Part shown: positions 8,431 to 18,616 of the stretch, one piece after another | Position numbering within the stretch: position 1 is the first letter of the stretch | Layout of the letters: every line of letters starts with the position of its first letter | Assembly: GCA_902496015.1 (NCBI GenBank) | Contig: CABUZJ010000008.1 | Location: forward strand, 1 to 41,181 | From: an uncultured Eubacteriales bacterium | GTDB lineage: Bacteria; Bacillota; Clostridia; Christensenellales; UBA1242 | DNA length: 41,181 nt | Direction of reading: 5' to 3' | Notes under the pieces: generated by a model | Told to the model about the DNA's origin: nothing | The model's database searches: none | Seen by the model: only the letters and a program-made list of their open reading frames with translations | Program-made: the position numbers and the translations under genes

Positions 8431-9933
8431 ATGGAAAACGCAAATAACAATGAAGAACAACAAGAAATAGACCCAAGTGAAGTTAGGTCCATTAGAATAG
8501 AAAAATTAAGACAACTTCAACAAGCAGGCAAAGACCCGTTTGAAATAGTTAAATTTAACAAAACTCACACTAGTAAACAAATAACTGAAAATGCAGAAAA
8601 TTTCATAGATAAAGAAGTTTCTATTGCTGGCAGAATGATAAGCAGAAGAATAATGGGTAAAGCAAGTTTTGCACATATTCTAGATGGGTTTGGCACAATT
8701 CAAATTTATGTAAAATTAGACGAAGTTGGTCAAGAAGTGTATGATAATTTTAAAAAAGCAGATATAGGTGATATCTTTGGAATAACCGGCACTGTTTTTA
8801 TAACCCATAAAGGCGAAACAAGTGTTAAAGTTCATAAAATCACTCTACTTTCTAAATCTTTGCTTCCATTGCCAGAAAAATATCATGGCCTTAAAGATCA
8901 AGATTTAAGATATCGACAACGATATGTAGACCTTATTGCAAATCCAGAAGTTAAAGATACTTTTATTAAAAGAAGCAAAATTATAACAGAAATAAGACAT
9001 TATCTTGACAGTCATGGATTCTTAGAAGTCGAAACCCCAATTTTAAATACTATTGCAGGCGGGGCAACCGCTAGGCCATTTGTTACCCATCATAACACAC
9101 TAGATATAGATATGTATTTACGAATTGCACCTGAATTATATCTAAAAAGATTAATTGTAGGTGGATTTGAAAAAGTTTATGAAATGGGAAGACTATTTAG
9201 AAATGAAGGCATGGATATTAAACATAATCCTGAATTCACATCTATGGAACTCTATCAAGCCTATGCCGATTTCTGTGATATGATGACTTTAACAGAAGAC
9301 CTAATAAAAACAGTTAACAAAAAAGTAAATAACAGCGGAACAATAACCTTCAATGGCATTCAAATTGATTTAGACAAACCTTTTGAAAAAATGTCAATGA
9401 TAGATGCTATTAAAAAATACGCTGGAATTGATTGCAGTGGCAGTTTAGAAGAAATTCATGCACAGTGTAAACAAAAAGGCATAGACCTAGATAAGAAACT
9501 AAGTTGGGGAAAAGCCATAACAGATTTATTTGATAGGTTTGTTGAAATAAATTTAGTTCAACCAACATTTATAACATATTACCCTGTGGAAGATAGCCCT
9601 TTAACAAAAAAATATAAAAAGGACCCAAGATTAACTGAACGCTTTGAATTGTTTATAACTGGTCGTGAAATTGCAAATGCATATAGCGAACTTAATGACC
9701 CATTAGATCAAAAAGAAAGATTTATTGCCCAAGCAAAAGCAAGAGCAAATGGTGACGAAGAAGCCAACCTTCCAGACGACGATTTTGTTACTGCCCTTGA
9801 ATATGGCATGCCACCAACAGGCGGGCTTGGGATTGGAATAGACAGGCTTGTTCAACTTTTAACAGATAATTATTCAATAAGAGATATTCTTTTATTCCCT
9901 ACAATGAAACCTTTAAAAGATAAAGAAAATTAA
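8431..9933 (+). CDS. lysS: Lysyl-tRNA synthetase, class II
   Basis: Charges tRNA-Lys with lysine in the cytoplasm. A 500-residue class II enzyme of normal length. The N-terminal OB-fold anticodon-binding domain (about 55-160) is followed by the catalytic domain, with motif 1 near the 'DLRYRQRYVDLI' stretch, motif 2 'RIAPELYLKRL...FRNEG', and motif 3 'GGLGIGIDRLVQLL' near the C-terminus. I chose ATG 8431 rather than the in-frame TTG at 8425. The ribosome site GGAG at 8420-8423 is 7 bp from the ATG but only 1 bp from the TTG. It is a single-gene unit with its own consensus promoter. Confidence 0.97.
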   Translation: MENANNNEEQQEIDPSEVRSIRIEKLRQLQQAGKDPFEIVKFNKTHTSKQITENAENFIDKEVSIAGRMISRRIMGKASFAHILDGFGTIQIYVKLDEVGQEVYDNFKKADIGDIFGITGTVFITHKGETSVKVHKITLLSKSLLPLPEKYHGLKDQDLRYRQRYVDLIANPEVKDTFIKRSKIITEIRHYLDSHGFLEVETPILNTIAGGATARPFVTHHNTLDIDMYLRIAPELYLKRLIVGGFEKVYEMGRLFRNEGMDIKHNPEFTSMELYQAYADFCDMMTLTEDLIKTVNKKVNNSGTITFNGIQIDLDKPFEKMSMIDAIKKYAGIDCSGSLEEIHAQCKQKGIDLDKKLSWGKAITDLFDRFVEINLVQPTFITYYPVEDSPLTKKYKKDPRLTERFELFITGREIANAYSELNDPLDQKERFIAQAKARANGDEEANLPDDDFVTALEYGMPPTGGLGIGIDRLVQLLTDNYSIRDILLFPTMKPLKDKEN

Positions 9934-10037
9934 TTATTATAAAATGCATTTATTCATTTATTAATAATTAAACAATTTTATAACAAGAATTCTTTTATAA
10001 TAACACTGTAAAAAATATAGATATTGTATAAATTAAA

Positions 10038-10060
10038 AAACCGCACATTTTGTGCGGTTT
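10038..10060. terminator. Bidirectional terminator between lysS and the lipoprotein gene
   Basis: Perfect 10-bp hairpin AAACCGCACA / TGTGCGGTTT with a 3-nt loop. It sits between convergent genes. The minus-strand T-tract (TTTTTTAATT) is the stronger, and the plus-strand tail is TTTATTAATT. Confidence 0.85.
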
Positions 10061-10111
10061 ATTAATTAATTAATTTAAATAAAGACTATATCATTATTTT
10101 TAATTTAATTT

Positions 10112-11449
10112 TTATTTACTTTTCCCTTCATCATTCAGTTTTGATTTTTCTTGTTCCATTGAATCTGCAATGCGTTTTAAATATGCTTGATAAGTTAGAG
10201 TATTATATCCCTTTGCAGATTTTGATTGAGCATGGTCTTCAGAATTATAAAAGCCCCCCTCTTCTGGTACTTGAAAAATATATTCACTAGCCTTTCTTGT
10301 TTCTTGATCATAAAAAGTTACATCTGTCCACTTTACATTTCCATCAACAAACACTAAATTCCAAATATGATTATCGGATTCAATCGCAATAGTGTTAATG
10401 CCAGCAAGTTTTAACAATAAAGCATAAGACGCCGTGTAACCCGAACAAATTGCCATACCATTAACTATACTGGTATAAGCGGTTGCATAATCTGAATAAC
10501 CATAACCTTCAATTGGTCTATTTATGTTATAATATTCAGTGTTTTCTGCCAATGCATCAAGCAATGCTTTTGCCATTTCTTCTTCAGTTGCATCATTAGA
10601 CACAGTTTTTGAAACTTCATTTACCATTTGTTGTGCTTTAGCTTTTGCTAGTTCATATTCTTCAAAAACAGTTTCACTATTAACATATTCATTAAATAAA
10701 CTATCATCAAATAGCTTCATTTTTATAGAATAAGAACCATCTTCATTTTCAATTAGTTTATTACTTCTATAAAAAGTAAATTTAGAATAAGATTCTGGAT
10801 AATAATTAACGCCCAAGTGCCTAAACTCAAAAGAAGATACCACTGTTTTAGCAAAATTAAGTTGATTTTCGTTTTTAAAAATTAAAGGTATTTCCATTTC
10901 AGGAGTTTTTGTTGCCCACATATATTCATAATAATAAAGCATTTCACTTAAAAATTCGTTTTTATTATTTAAATATGCTTGATGTTCTTCTTCATCGCTC
11001 CAACCACTTTTTGCACCACTAGGCACTGTTAAACATGTTGGCGTAAATGAATATTCACCACGAGCAAGTTTATCTTCAATCAATAAACTTTCTCTTTTCC
11101 ATGGATTATCAACAGTCGGCCTTTGTTCAACTATTGTAGCAGTTGTGCTTTCAGTTGTTTGCTCAGTTGTTGAACTTTCTGCAGTTTGAGCAGTTGTAGC
11201 AAAAGTTTCAAATATTTCGCTTGCAGTTGTAACATTATTTATTTCTTCAGTTGATTCAGAGTTATTTTCAAGTTTCTTATTATCATTATTTTTATCATCA
11301 CAACCCGAAGCAAGAGTAATAACTGTTGCAAATGCAACTGCACCTGTTAATATTTTTTTCCATGTTTCTTTATTCCATGCTTTAATAAACATATTTTTTA
11401 ATTTTATGCCAGCACTTATTTTATTGTTTTTTTGTATCTTTTCTTTCAT
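10112..11449 (-). CDS. Transglutaminase-like lipoprotein
   Basis: A 445-residue predicted lipoprotein. The signal segment ends in the lipobox LASGC with the lipidated cysteine at position 50. The leader is long because about 28 basic residues precede the hydrophobic part; Met20 would be a more typical start but has no ribosome site. Residues ~60-110 are a Ser/Thr-rich linker of TTE/TTA repeats that should span the cell wall. The C-terminal half holds a transglutaminase-like core with Cys335 (ICSGY), His361 (SDNHIWN) and Asp376 (WTDVTF), the complete catalytic triad. Such proteins may be transglutaminases or cysteine proteases/amidases acting on surface proteins or peptidoglycan; the sequence does not say which. 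It is a single gene, convergent with lysS. Confidence 0.82.
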   Translation of the reverse strand: MKEKIQKNNKISAGIKLKNMFIKAWNKETWKKILTGAVAFATVITLASGCDDKNNDNKKLENNSESTEEINNVTTASEIFETFATTAQTAESSTTEQTTESTTATIVEQRPTVDNPWKRESLLIEDKLARGEYSFTPTCLTVPSGAKSGWSDEEEHQAYLNNKNEFLSEMLYYYEYMWATKTPEMEIPLIFKNENQLNFAKTVVSSFEFRHLGVNYYPESYSKFTFYRSNKLIENEDGSYSIKMKLFDDSLFNEYVNSETVFEEYELAKAKAQQMVNEVSKTVSNDATEEEMAKALLDALAENTEYYNINRPIEGYGYSDYATAYTSIVNGMAICSGYTASYALLLKLAGINTIAIESDNHIWNLVFVDGNVKWTDVTFYDQETRKASEYIFQVPEEGGFYNSEDHAQSKSAKGYNTLTYQAYLKRIADSMEQEKSKLNDEGKSK

Positions 11450-11590
11450 ATAACACCTACTTTAAAATTTAATTGATATAGATAATTATAAAGCATAGTT
11501 TAAAAAAATGCAAATGTTATATTTTGGTATTTAATAAAACAAATTTAAAATGTTAAACAATTTCTATATTATTAATAAAATGTAAAAATA

Positions 11591-14320
11591 TCACAAATTT
11601 TCCATATTTTTTACACTTTTGTTAAGTTTATATTGACATTTTGCAGTTTTTTGATGACTGTTTTCATATTTATGAACAAAAATTTTGCAAATTTCCACAG
11701 CAGGAATAATTGAAAGACTAGAAATTGCAACAATTAGCCACTGCACGAAACTTAAAGGTACAATATTAAATGCAACTTGTAAAAATGGAACAACCCCCAC
11801 AATTAAAATTAATGCAAACAGTGCGATAAAACTTAAATTAAATGTTTTATTTGCAAAAATCAATATTTTTGCCAAACTTTTATTGGTTTTACAATTAACA
11901 GCATGTAAAATTTGCATAAAACATATTGTTAAAAACACCATAGTGCTGGCTACTTTATTGCCCATTTTTGCATTACATATAACAAACATAACTAAAACAA
12001 TTAAAGTTTGCACAAAAGCTTGATATATTATTGCAGTTCCAACTTCACCTGAAAAAATACTTTTCTTCCCATCTCTTGGCGGATTTTGCATTATATCTTT
12101 CTCTGGCGGTTCTAGCCCAAGTGCAAATGCAGGTAAACTATCGGTTATTAAATTAATGAATAATATTTGACTAGGTAGTAAGAAAACTGCATCTTTTATT
12201 AGTAATGCTGTTATGAATATTCCTAAAACTTCAACAGCATTTGTTGATATTAAAAATTGTAATGTTTTTTGTATATTCCCAAAAATTGTTCTCCCTTCTT
12301 CAATAGCAATAACAATTGTTGAAAAATCATCATTTGTTAAAATCAAGTCTGCAACACTTTTTGTAACATCTGTCCCAGTGCCCATACTAATGCCTATATC
12401 TGCCATTTTTAAACTTGGTGCATCATTCACACCATCACCGCTCATTGCTACAATTTTACCCGACCCTTTTAGTGCTTTTACAATTTTAACTTTATCTTCT
12501 GGGGTAACTCTACAAAAAACAGAATAATTATTAATCTTCTTTTTTAATTCTAATGCACTCATTTGCATTATTTCTTTCCCAGTTATGACTTCGTTTTCAT
12601 TTTTCGCAATCCCTATTTCTTTCGCCACCGCAAATGCTGTGTGTGGGTGGTCACCTGTAATCATAATAGGGCGCAACCCAGCTTTATAACAATTTTTTAT
12701 ACTATTCTTTACTTGCGGTCTTGGTGGGTCAATAATACCAAATAAACCCAAAAACACCATATTTTGCTCATTTTTTGCGGTTTTTGCAATTTCACTTTCT
12801 TTAATTTGCAGTTTTTTACTATCTTCTATTTCTAGTTTTTTCATGGTAACTGCTATCACCCTTTCTGCAAAATCACCAAGTTGCTTGTGTTGTTGTTCAA
12901 TTTCACTTTTAATTATTTGTGTTAAAGGTTTAATTTCTCCATTATGCAAATAATATGAACAATTTTCAATTAAATAATCATATGCTCCTTTTGAATAAAC
13001 ATATAATCCATCTGGCGTGTTATTAATGGTGCTCATAATTTTTCTTGAACTATCAAACGGCAATTCAGCTACACGCCTAAATTGTGAATTTATTAAATTT
13101 ATATTTAAGTTTTTTTCTAAACAAAATTTAATAAGTGAAGTTTCTGTTGCATCACCAATAACTTCATCTTTATCATTCAAATTAGCATTATTGCATAGAA
13201 CAATCGCCTTAATTAATTCACAATGTTTATTATTATCAAACTCTTTTGTTGTAAAAAGTTTTCCATTAGTGTAAATATGTTTTACTTGCATATTGTTTTG
13301 AGTAAGCGTCCCTGTTTTGTCACTGCAAATAACATTGCAACAACCAAGTGTTTCGACTGCGCCCAAAACTTTAACAATTGCCCCACGTTTAGCTAACCGT
13401 TCTACTCCAAGAGCCATAATTATTGTTATAACTGCTGGTAAACTTTCAGGTATTGCCGCAACTGCAAGGGCAATAGATATTAAAAATGCGTCTAAAACAT
13501 TTAATTTTGCCGAAAATAGTAGTTCTATAATAAATACAACAGCAACAATAATTAAAACACCAATAGTTATAACTTTACCAATTCTATCAATATTTTTTTC
13601 TAGTGGTGACTTTTGTTTTATTTCTTTATTTAAAATTTTAGCAATTTTTCCTATTTGTGTATCTTTTCCTACACTAACAACTATACCCATTCCTTTGCCG
13701 TATGTCACCGTAGTTCCTGAAAAGCACATATTTTGTTGATCTGCAAGAGGTGTATTTTGTTTGCAAATAAAATTAGCATCTTTAAACACTGCATGACTTT
13801 CCCCAGTAAGACTACTTTCATCACACTTTAAATTATTGCTTTCAATAAGTCTTAAATCGGCAGGTACAAAATCTCCTGCATTTAAGTAAACAATATCTCC
13901 AACCACAACATCATTTGTTTCTATTTTAACTGGCTTACCATTTCTTATAACAGTTGCATGTGAACCTGTTTTTTTAGCAAGCATTGCTAAACTATCTTCG
14001 GCTTTTTTTTCTTGAATAACGCCAATTATGGCATTTGTTATAACAATAAAGAAAATAATGCCACCTTCAAATAAGTCACTATATTCATGCTTAATTAATG
14101 CCATAGACACACTTATAAATGCAGAAATAAGCAATATTATTATCATTAAATTTTTAAACTGATTAAAAAACCTTGAAATTAAAGTAATTTTCTTACTTTT
14201 TTCAAGTTCATTTACACCAAATCGGGTTCTATTATTATTCACCAAAGCATCACTAAGCCCTGAACTGCTAGACCCAAAATGTTCTAGCACCTGTTTAAAA
14301 TTAACAGTAGAATAATCCAT
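11591..14320 (-). CDS. P-type calcium-transporting ATPase (P2-type)
   Basis: A 909-residue ATP-driven cation pump in the plasma membrane, most similar in motifs to bacterial Ca2+ exporters of the SERCA/PMR1 type. Visible features are the N-terminal cation-ATPase domain, the actuator TGES at 172-175, M4 PESLP at 291-295 with the Ca2+-ligand glutamate 292, and the phosphorylation site DKTGTLT with Asp334. Further on are the nucleotide domain, the hinge GDGVNDAPSLK and M6 'NLITDSLPAFALG', which supplies Asn and Asp ligands. The C-terminal four-helix cation domain is complete. The ligands argue for Ca2+ (possibly Mn2+) rather than Na+/K+ or heavy metals, as there is no CPx motif or metal-binding domain. 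An AGGGGG ribosome site precedes the ATG. It is a single gene downstream of, and separate from, the tuf terminator. Confidence 0.93.
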   Translation of the reverse strand: MDYSTVNFKQVLEHFGSSSSGLSDALVNNNRTRFGVNELEKSKKITLISRFFNQFKNLMIIILLISAFISVSMALIKHEYSDLFEGGIIFFIVITNAIIGVIQEKKAEDSLAMLAKKTGSHATVIRNGKPVKIETNDVVVGDIVYLNAGDFVPADLRLIESNNLKCDESSLTGESHAVFKDANFICKQNTPLADQQNMCFSGTTVTYGKGMGIVVSVGKDTQIGKIAKILNKEIKQKSPLEKNIDRIGKVITIGVLIIVAVVFIIELLFSAKLNVLDAFLISIALAVAAIPESLPAVITIIMALGVERLAKRGAIVKVLGAVETLGCCNVICSDKTGTLTQNNMQVKHIYTNGKLFTTKEFDNNKHCELIKAIVLCNNANLNDKDEVIGDATETSLIKFCLEKNLNINLINSQFRRVAELPFDSSRKIMSTINNTPDGLYVYSKGAYDYLIENCSYYLHNGEIKPLTQIIKSEIEQQHKQLGDFAERVIAVTMKKLEIEDSKKLQIKESEIAKTAKNEQNMVFLGLFGIIDPPRPQVKNSIKNCYKAGLRPIMITGDHPHTAFAVAKEIGIAKNENEVITGKEIMQMSALELKKKINNYSVFCRVTPEDKVKIVKALKGSGKIVAMSGDGVNDAPSLKMADIGISMGTGTDVTKSVADLILTNDDFSTIVIAIEEGRTIFGNIQKTLQFLISTNAVEVLGIFITALLIKDAVFLLPSQILFINLITDSLPAFALGLEPPEKDIMQNPPRDGKKSIFSGEVGTAIIYQAFVQTLIVLVMFVICNAKMGNKVASTMVFLTICFMQILHAVNCKTNKSLAKILIFANKTFNLSFIALFALILIVGVVPFLQVAFNIVPLSFVQWLIVAISSLSIIPAVEICKIFVHKYENSHQKTAKCQYKLNKSVKNMENL

Positions 14321-14523
14321 AAAACCCCCTTTTGCTTAAATTATACTAATGCACCTAAGTAATTTATTACTATAATTTTAATTTTTGGTTTACAATTTAT
14401 TAAATTTTAAATTATGAATAAAATTGAATATAATGAAAAATCATTATCATTAATTAAAATAGAGTTTACAAAAGATAAAAAATATCAATATAAAAATAAA
14501 AAATATTAATATTTTAAAAAATA

Positions 14524-14552
14524 AAAAACAGTCATTTTAGATGACTGTTTTT
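14524..14552 (-). terminator. Terminator of the str operon after tuf
   Basis: Perfect 12-bp hairpin with arms 14524-14535 and 14541-14552 and loop TTTAG. On the minus strand it runs into TTTTTTATTTTTT. It ends the rpsL-rpsG-fusA-tuf transcript. Confidence 0.92.
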
Positions 14553-14602
14553 TAATATTTAATTTTTCTGCACTAATGCGTAAACTATAATTGTCTTTAA
14601 AA

Positions 14603-15820
14603 CTATTTGATAATTTTAGAAACAACACCAGAACCTACTGTTCTTCCGCCTTCACGAATAGCGAAACGAAGACCTTCTTCAATTGCTATTGGAGTGATAA
14701 GTTTAACTGTCATTCTTGTGTTATCACCAGGCATAACCATTTCTGTTCCTTCTGGAAGTTCAATTGAGCCTGTAACATCAGTAGTTCTAAAATAGAATTG
14801 TGGACGGTAGTTGTTAAAGAATGGAGTATGACGACCACCTTCTTCTTTAGTTAAAACGTAAACTTCGGCAGTAAATTCAGTATGTGGATGAATTGTGCCT
14901 GGTTTGCATAGAACTTGACCACGCTCAACATCTGTTCTTTGGATACCACGAAGAAGAACACCAATGTTATAACCAGCAACTGCTTCGTCTAGTAATTTTC
15001 TAAACATTTCAATACCAGTTACAACTGTTTGTTGTGCTTTTTCAGCCATACCAACAATTTCAACAGTATCGTTAAGTTTTAATACACCACGTTCAACACG
15101 ACCAGTAACAACTGTTCCACGACCAGTGATTGTGAAAACATCTTCAATTGGCATTAAGAATGGTTTATCAGTATCACGAGCTGGGGTTGGGATATAACTA
15201 TCAACAGCATCCATAAGTTTTCTAATAGCGTTAACATTTTCAGTATCCCATTTGCCTGCTTTAGCATCTTCAAGTGCTAAGAATGCAGAACCGCGGATTA
15301 TTGGAGTATTATCTCCATCAAATTCGTATTGAGTTAATAATTCACGAATTTCCATTTCAACAAGGTCTGCAAGTTCAGTATCGCCACCTAATTGGTCCAT
15401 TTTATTCATGAATACAACAATTTTAGGAACACCAACCTGACGAGCAAGAAGAATGTGTTCACGAGTTTGTGGCATGCAACCATCAGTTGCAGCAACAACT
15501 AGAATTGCGCCATCCATTTGTGCAGCACCTGTAATCATGTTCTTTACATAGTCTGCGTGTCCTGGGCAGTCTACATGTGCGTAGTGCCTATTTTTAGTTT
15601 GGTATTCAATATGAGCAGTGTTAATTGTAATACCTCTAGCTTTTTCTTCTGGTGCAGAGTCTATTTGGTCATAGTCTTTAATTTCTTTGCTATCTGGGTC
15701 GTTATCATGTCCCATAATGTAAGAAATTGCAGCAGAAAGAGTGGTTTTACCATGGTCAACGTGGCCAATAGTTCCAACGTTAACGTGTGGTTTTGTGTTG
15801 TCAAATTTTGCTTTTGCCAT
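14603..15820 (-). CDS. tuf: Elongation factor Tu
   Basis: Delivers aminoacyl-tRNA to the ribosome as a GTP complex. The 405-residue product has the GTPase motifs GHVDHGKT (about 19-26), the effector region 'EKARGITINTAHIEYQT', DCPGH and NKMD. Domains 2 and 3 follow, including 'GRGTVVTGRVERG' and the C-terminal 'RFAIREGGRTVGSGVV'. It is about 8-10 residues longer than the common 394-397 form. The extra length includes the switch I region (HDNDPDSKEIKDYDQID) and 'GDNTPIIRGSAFLALEDAKAG'. AAAGGAG precedes the start. It is the last gene of the str operon, 25 bp downstream of fusA. The GC content and codon use look more constrained than in the neighbours, as expected for a highly expressed gene. 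Confidence 0.98.
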   Translation of the reverse strand: MAKAKFDNTKPHVNVGTIGHVDHGKTTLSAAISYIMGHDNDPDSKEIKDYDQIDSAPEEKARGITINTAHIEYQTKNRHYAHVDCPGHADYVKNMITGAAQMDGAILVVAATDGCMPQTREHILLARQVGVPKIVVFMNKMDQLGGDTELADLVEMEIRELLTQYEFDGDNTPIIRGSAFLALEDAKAGKWDTENVNAIRKLMDAVDSYIPTPARDTDKPFLMPIEDVFTITGRGTVVTGRVERGVLKLNDTVEIVGMAEKAQQTVVTGIEMFRKLLDEAVAGYNIGVLLRGIQRTDVERGQVLCKPGTIHPHTEFTAEVYVLTKEEGGRHTPFFNNYRPQFYFRTTDVTGSIELPEGTEMVMPGDNTRMTVKLITPIAIEEGLRFAIREGGRTVGSGVVSKIIK

Positions 15821-15845
15821 TTTTTATCTCCTTTTATTTATTATT

Positions 15846-17918
15846 TTATTTTTTTGCACTGTCGCCAATTATTTTTTCAGCGACATTTCTAGGAACTTCT
15901 GCATAGTGTGAAGGTTCCATAGTATAGTTACCTCTACCCTGAGTATTACTTCTAAGATCACTAACATAGCCAAACATCTCAGCTAGTGGAACTTCCGCTC
16001 TTATTGTTTGCACACCATTTTTAAGTGATGTTCCTAAAACATTACCACGACGGCGAGATACATCGCCCATAACATCTCCAAGATATTGGTCTGGAACTTC
16101 AATTTCAACGCTCATTATAGGTTCAAGCAACACTGGATTTGCTCTTTTAAACCCATCTCTAAACGCCATTGAAGCCGCAATTTTAAATGCCATTTCCGAA
16201 GAGTCTACTTCGTGATAACTACCATCAACAACTGTTGCTTTAAAGTCAACAGCTTCATATCCAGCAAGCACACCTGATTGTTTTGCTTCCTGAATACCTT
16301 TGTCTACTGCTGGAATATATTCTTTTGGAATAGATCCACCCACAGTTTTATCTTCAAATACATAACCAGAACCAGGAGCAAGTGGTTCAAATTCAATAAT
16401 ACAATGACCGTATTGACCTTTACCACCTGATTGTTTTATATATTTACCTTCACTTCTAACTGGACTTTTAATTGTTTCACGATACGCAACTTGAGGTGCC
16501 CCAACATTACAATCAACTTTATATTCCCTTCTCATTCTATCAATAATAATATCAAGATGAAGTTCACCCATACCTTTAATTATGGTTTGTCCAGTTTCAG
16601 TGTCTGTGTATCTTTGGAAAGATGGATCTTCTTCTGCAAGTTTTGCAAGGGCAATTGCCATCTTTTCTTGGTCAGCCTTTGTTTTTGGTTCAACTGCTTT
16701 TGATATAACAGGTTCTGGAAACTCCATTGGGTCTAAAATTATTGGATTATGCTCATCACAAAGTGTTTCACCAGTTGTGGTGTCTTTAAGTCCAACAATT
16801 GCAACAATGTCTCCTGCATATACTTCTGATTCTTCGGTTCTAGAGTTAGCATGCATTCTTACTAGTCGACCAATTCTTTCTCTCTTTTCTTTATTAGAGT
16901 TATAAACATAAGAACCAGTTGTAATTTTACCTGAATAAATACGATAGAAAGTTAATGTTCCAAATGGGTCTTTTGCAATTTTAAAAGCAAGCCCAGCAAG
17001 AGGTTCATTATCATCTGCCTTTCTATAAATTGTATTTCCATTAAGGTCAACTCCCTTAACAGGTGGAATATCTATTGGTGAAGGGAAATAATCTACAACT
17101 GCATCTAGTAATAGTTGAGTTCCTTTATTCTTATAAGAAGAACCACACAAAACTGGTGTCATATGAAGACTAATTGTTGCTTTTCTTATTGCAGATTTAA
17201 GTTCTTCAACTGTAAATTCCTCACCTGCAAAGAATTTTTCAAGCAACACATCATCAGTTTCTGCAACTGCTTCATTTAATTGTGTTCTATATTCTTTTGC
17301 AAGATCCATCATATCGGCAGGGATTTCAGTTATCTCCATTTCCTTGCCTTCATCATCTTTATAAATTACTGCATGCATTTGAACAAGGTCAACTAATCCA
17401 ATAAAACCATCTTCCTTGCCAATTGGTAATTGCAATGGTATTGCATTAGCACCAAGTTGTTCTCGCATTGCATTAACAGCAAAGTAGAAATCTGCTCCAA
17501 GTGTGTCCATCTTATTAATATAGGCAATTCTTGGAACACCATATTTATCTGCCTGTTTCCAAACTTTAATAGATTGTGCTTGCACACCTTCCTTTGCTGT
17601 AAACAATTCAATAGCGCCATCAAGAACTTTTAAACTTCTTTCAACTTCAATTGTAAAGTCTACGTGACCAGGTGTATCAATTATGTTAATTTTGTGGTCT
17701 TTCCAAACACAAGTGGTGGCAGCAGAAGTAATAGTTATTCCTCTTTCTTGTTCTTGTGCCATCCAGTCCATAGTGGCTTGACCATCATGAACTTCGCCAA
17801 TCTTGTGAGATTTACCGGTAAAATACAAAATTCTTTCAGTGGTAGTGGTTTTACCAGCATCAATATGTGCCATAATACCAATATTTCGAATTTTGTCTAA
17901 TGCATAATCTCTGGGCAT
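15846..17918 (-). CDS. fusA: Elongation factor G
   Basis: Ribosomal translocase GTPase, also acting in ribosome recycling. The 690 residues are the normal length and contain all five domains. The G-domain has AHIDAGKTTTTERIL, the RGITI switch, DTPGHVDF and NKMD. Domains II-V follow, including 'GGKGQYGHCIIEFEP' in domain IV and a typical C-terminal 'YVSDLRSNTQGRGNYTMEPSHYAEVP'. It lies third in the str operon after rpsG, with an unusually roomy 190-bp gap that contains a hairpin. The start ATG has TAGGAGA 12 bp upstream. No fusidic-acid-resistance changes can be judged without an alignment. Confidence 0.98.
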   Translation of the reverse strand: MPRDYALDKIRNIGIMAHIDAGKTTTTERILYFTGKSHKIGEVHDGQATMDWMAQEQERGITITSAATTCVWKDHKINIIDTPGHVDFTIEVERSLKVLDGAIELFTAKEGVQAQSIKVWKQADKYGVPRIAYINKMDTLGADFYFAVNAMREQLGANAIPLQLPIGKEDGFIGLVDLVQMHAVIYKDDEGKEMEITEIPADMMDLAKEYRTQLNEAVAETDDVLLEKFFAGEEFTVEELKSAIRKATISLHMTPVLCGSSYKNKGTQLLLDAVVDYFPSPIDIPPVKGVDLNGNTIYRKADDNEPLAGLAFKIAKDPFGTLTFYRIYSGKITTGSYVYNSNKEKRERIGRLVRMHANSRTEESEVYAGDIVAIVGLKDTTTGETLCDEHNPIILDPMEFPEPVISKAVEPKTKADQEKMAIALAKLAEEDPSFQRYTDTETGQTIIKGMGELHLDIIIDRMRREYKVDCNVGAPQVAYRETIKSPVRSEGKYIKQSGGKGQYGHCIIEFEPLAPGSGYVFEDKTVGGSIPKEYIPAVDKGIQEAKQSGVLAGYEAVDFKATVVDGSYHEVDSSEMAFKIAASMAFRDGFKRANPVLLEPIMSVEIEVPDQYLGDVMGDVSRRRGNVLGTSLKNGVQTIRAEVPLAEMFGYVSDLRSNTQGRGNYTMEPSHYAEVPRNVAEKIIGDSAKK

Positions 17919-18072
17919 AAAATAAAATCTCCTAATAAATTTCTAACTGTAAAAAGCAATTAGATTTCTTTTTAATTATAATTATTTTTTGTAATTAGTG
18001 CAAACATTTTAAAGGGCTTTACAAAAAAATTTGCCTTTCCCTTCAAAATATTTCCAAGTTAAAACATAAACA

Positions 18073-18104
18073 AAAGTTGAAGGTAAAGTTATTCCCTCAA
18101 CTTT
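18073..18104 (-). terminator. Hairpin in the rpsG-fusA gap
   Basis: AAAGTTGA (18073-18080) pairs with TCAACTTT (18097-18104) directly after the rpsG stop. The minus-strand tail is only TTTGTTTATG, so this is more likely a leaky attenuator or mRNA-stabilising stem than a full stop. Confidence 0.45.
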
Positions 18105-18108
18105 ATTT

Positions 18109-18579
18109 TTACCATTTGTAAGATGCAAATGCCTTATTTGCTTCTGCCATTCTATGCACTTCTTCTTTCTTTTTAAATGCACCACCAGCATTATTATAAG
18201 CATCCATAAGTTCACCTGCAAGACGAGCAGCCATTCCTCTTTCATTGCGTTTTCTTGCAGAATCTACAATCCAACGAATAGCAAGAGTTTGCCTTCTAGC
18301 CGCACGAATTTCCATTGGCACTTGGTAAGTTGAGCCCCCCACTCTTCTAGCCTTAACTTCAAGAACAGGTTTCACATTTTCCATAACTTGATTAAAAATT
18401 TCCATTGCATCTTTACCAAGTTTTTCTGCCATAGTGTCAAATGCATCATAAACTATACTTTGAGCAATTGTTCTTTTACCATCTTCCATAACTTGGTTAA
18501 TTAATTTAGTAACCACAACTGAGTTGTATTTAGGATCTGGCAATACTTCACGAACAACCGCAGAATTTCTTCTTGACAT
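18109..18579 (-). CDS. rpsG: Ribosomal protein S7
   Basis: Primary 16S rRNA-binding protein that organises the 30S head and contacts the E-site tRNA. It has 156 residues, the standard length, with the conserved N-terminus 'MSRRNSAVVREVLPDPKYNS', the central 'RRVGGSTYQVPMEIR' and the C-terminal 'NKAFASYKW'. GAGGAG precedes the ATG. It is second in the str operon, 38 bp after rpsL. In E. coli S7 represses this operon by binding the rpsL-rpsG gap. Here that gap is too short for the E. coli-type structure. Confidence 0.98.
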   Translation of the reverse strand: MSRRNSAVVREVLPDPKYNSVVVTKLINQVMEDGKRTIAQSIVYDAFDTMAEKLGKDAMEIFNQVMENVKPVLEVKARRVGGSTYQVPMEIRAARRQTLAIRWIVDSARKRNERGMAARLAGELMDAYNNAGGAFKKKEEVHRMAEANKAFASYKW

Positions 18580-18616
18580 AATTCTTTCTCCTCTTTTAAT
18601 TTTTTATAGCAAAATG

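Noticed and set aside
13317..13739. 140-residue plus-strand ORF
   Set aside because: Shadow of the calcium ATPase gene on the other strand.
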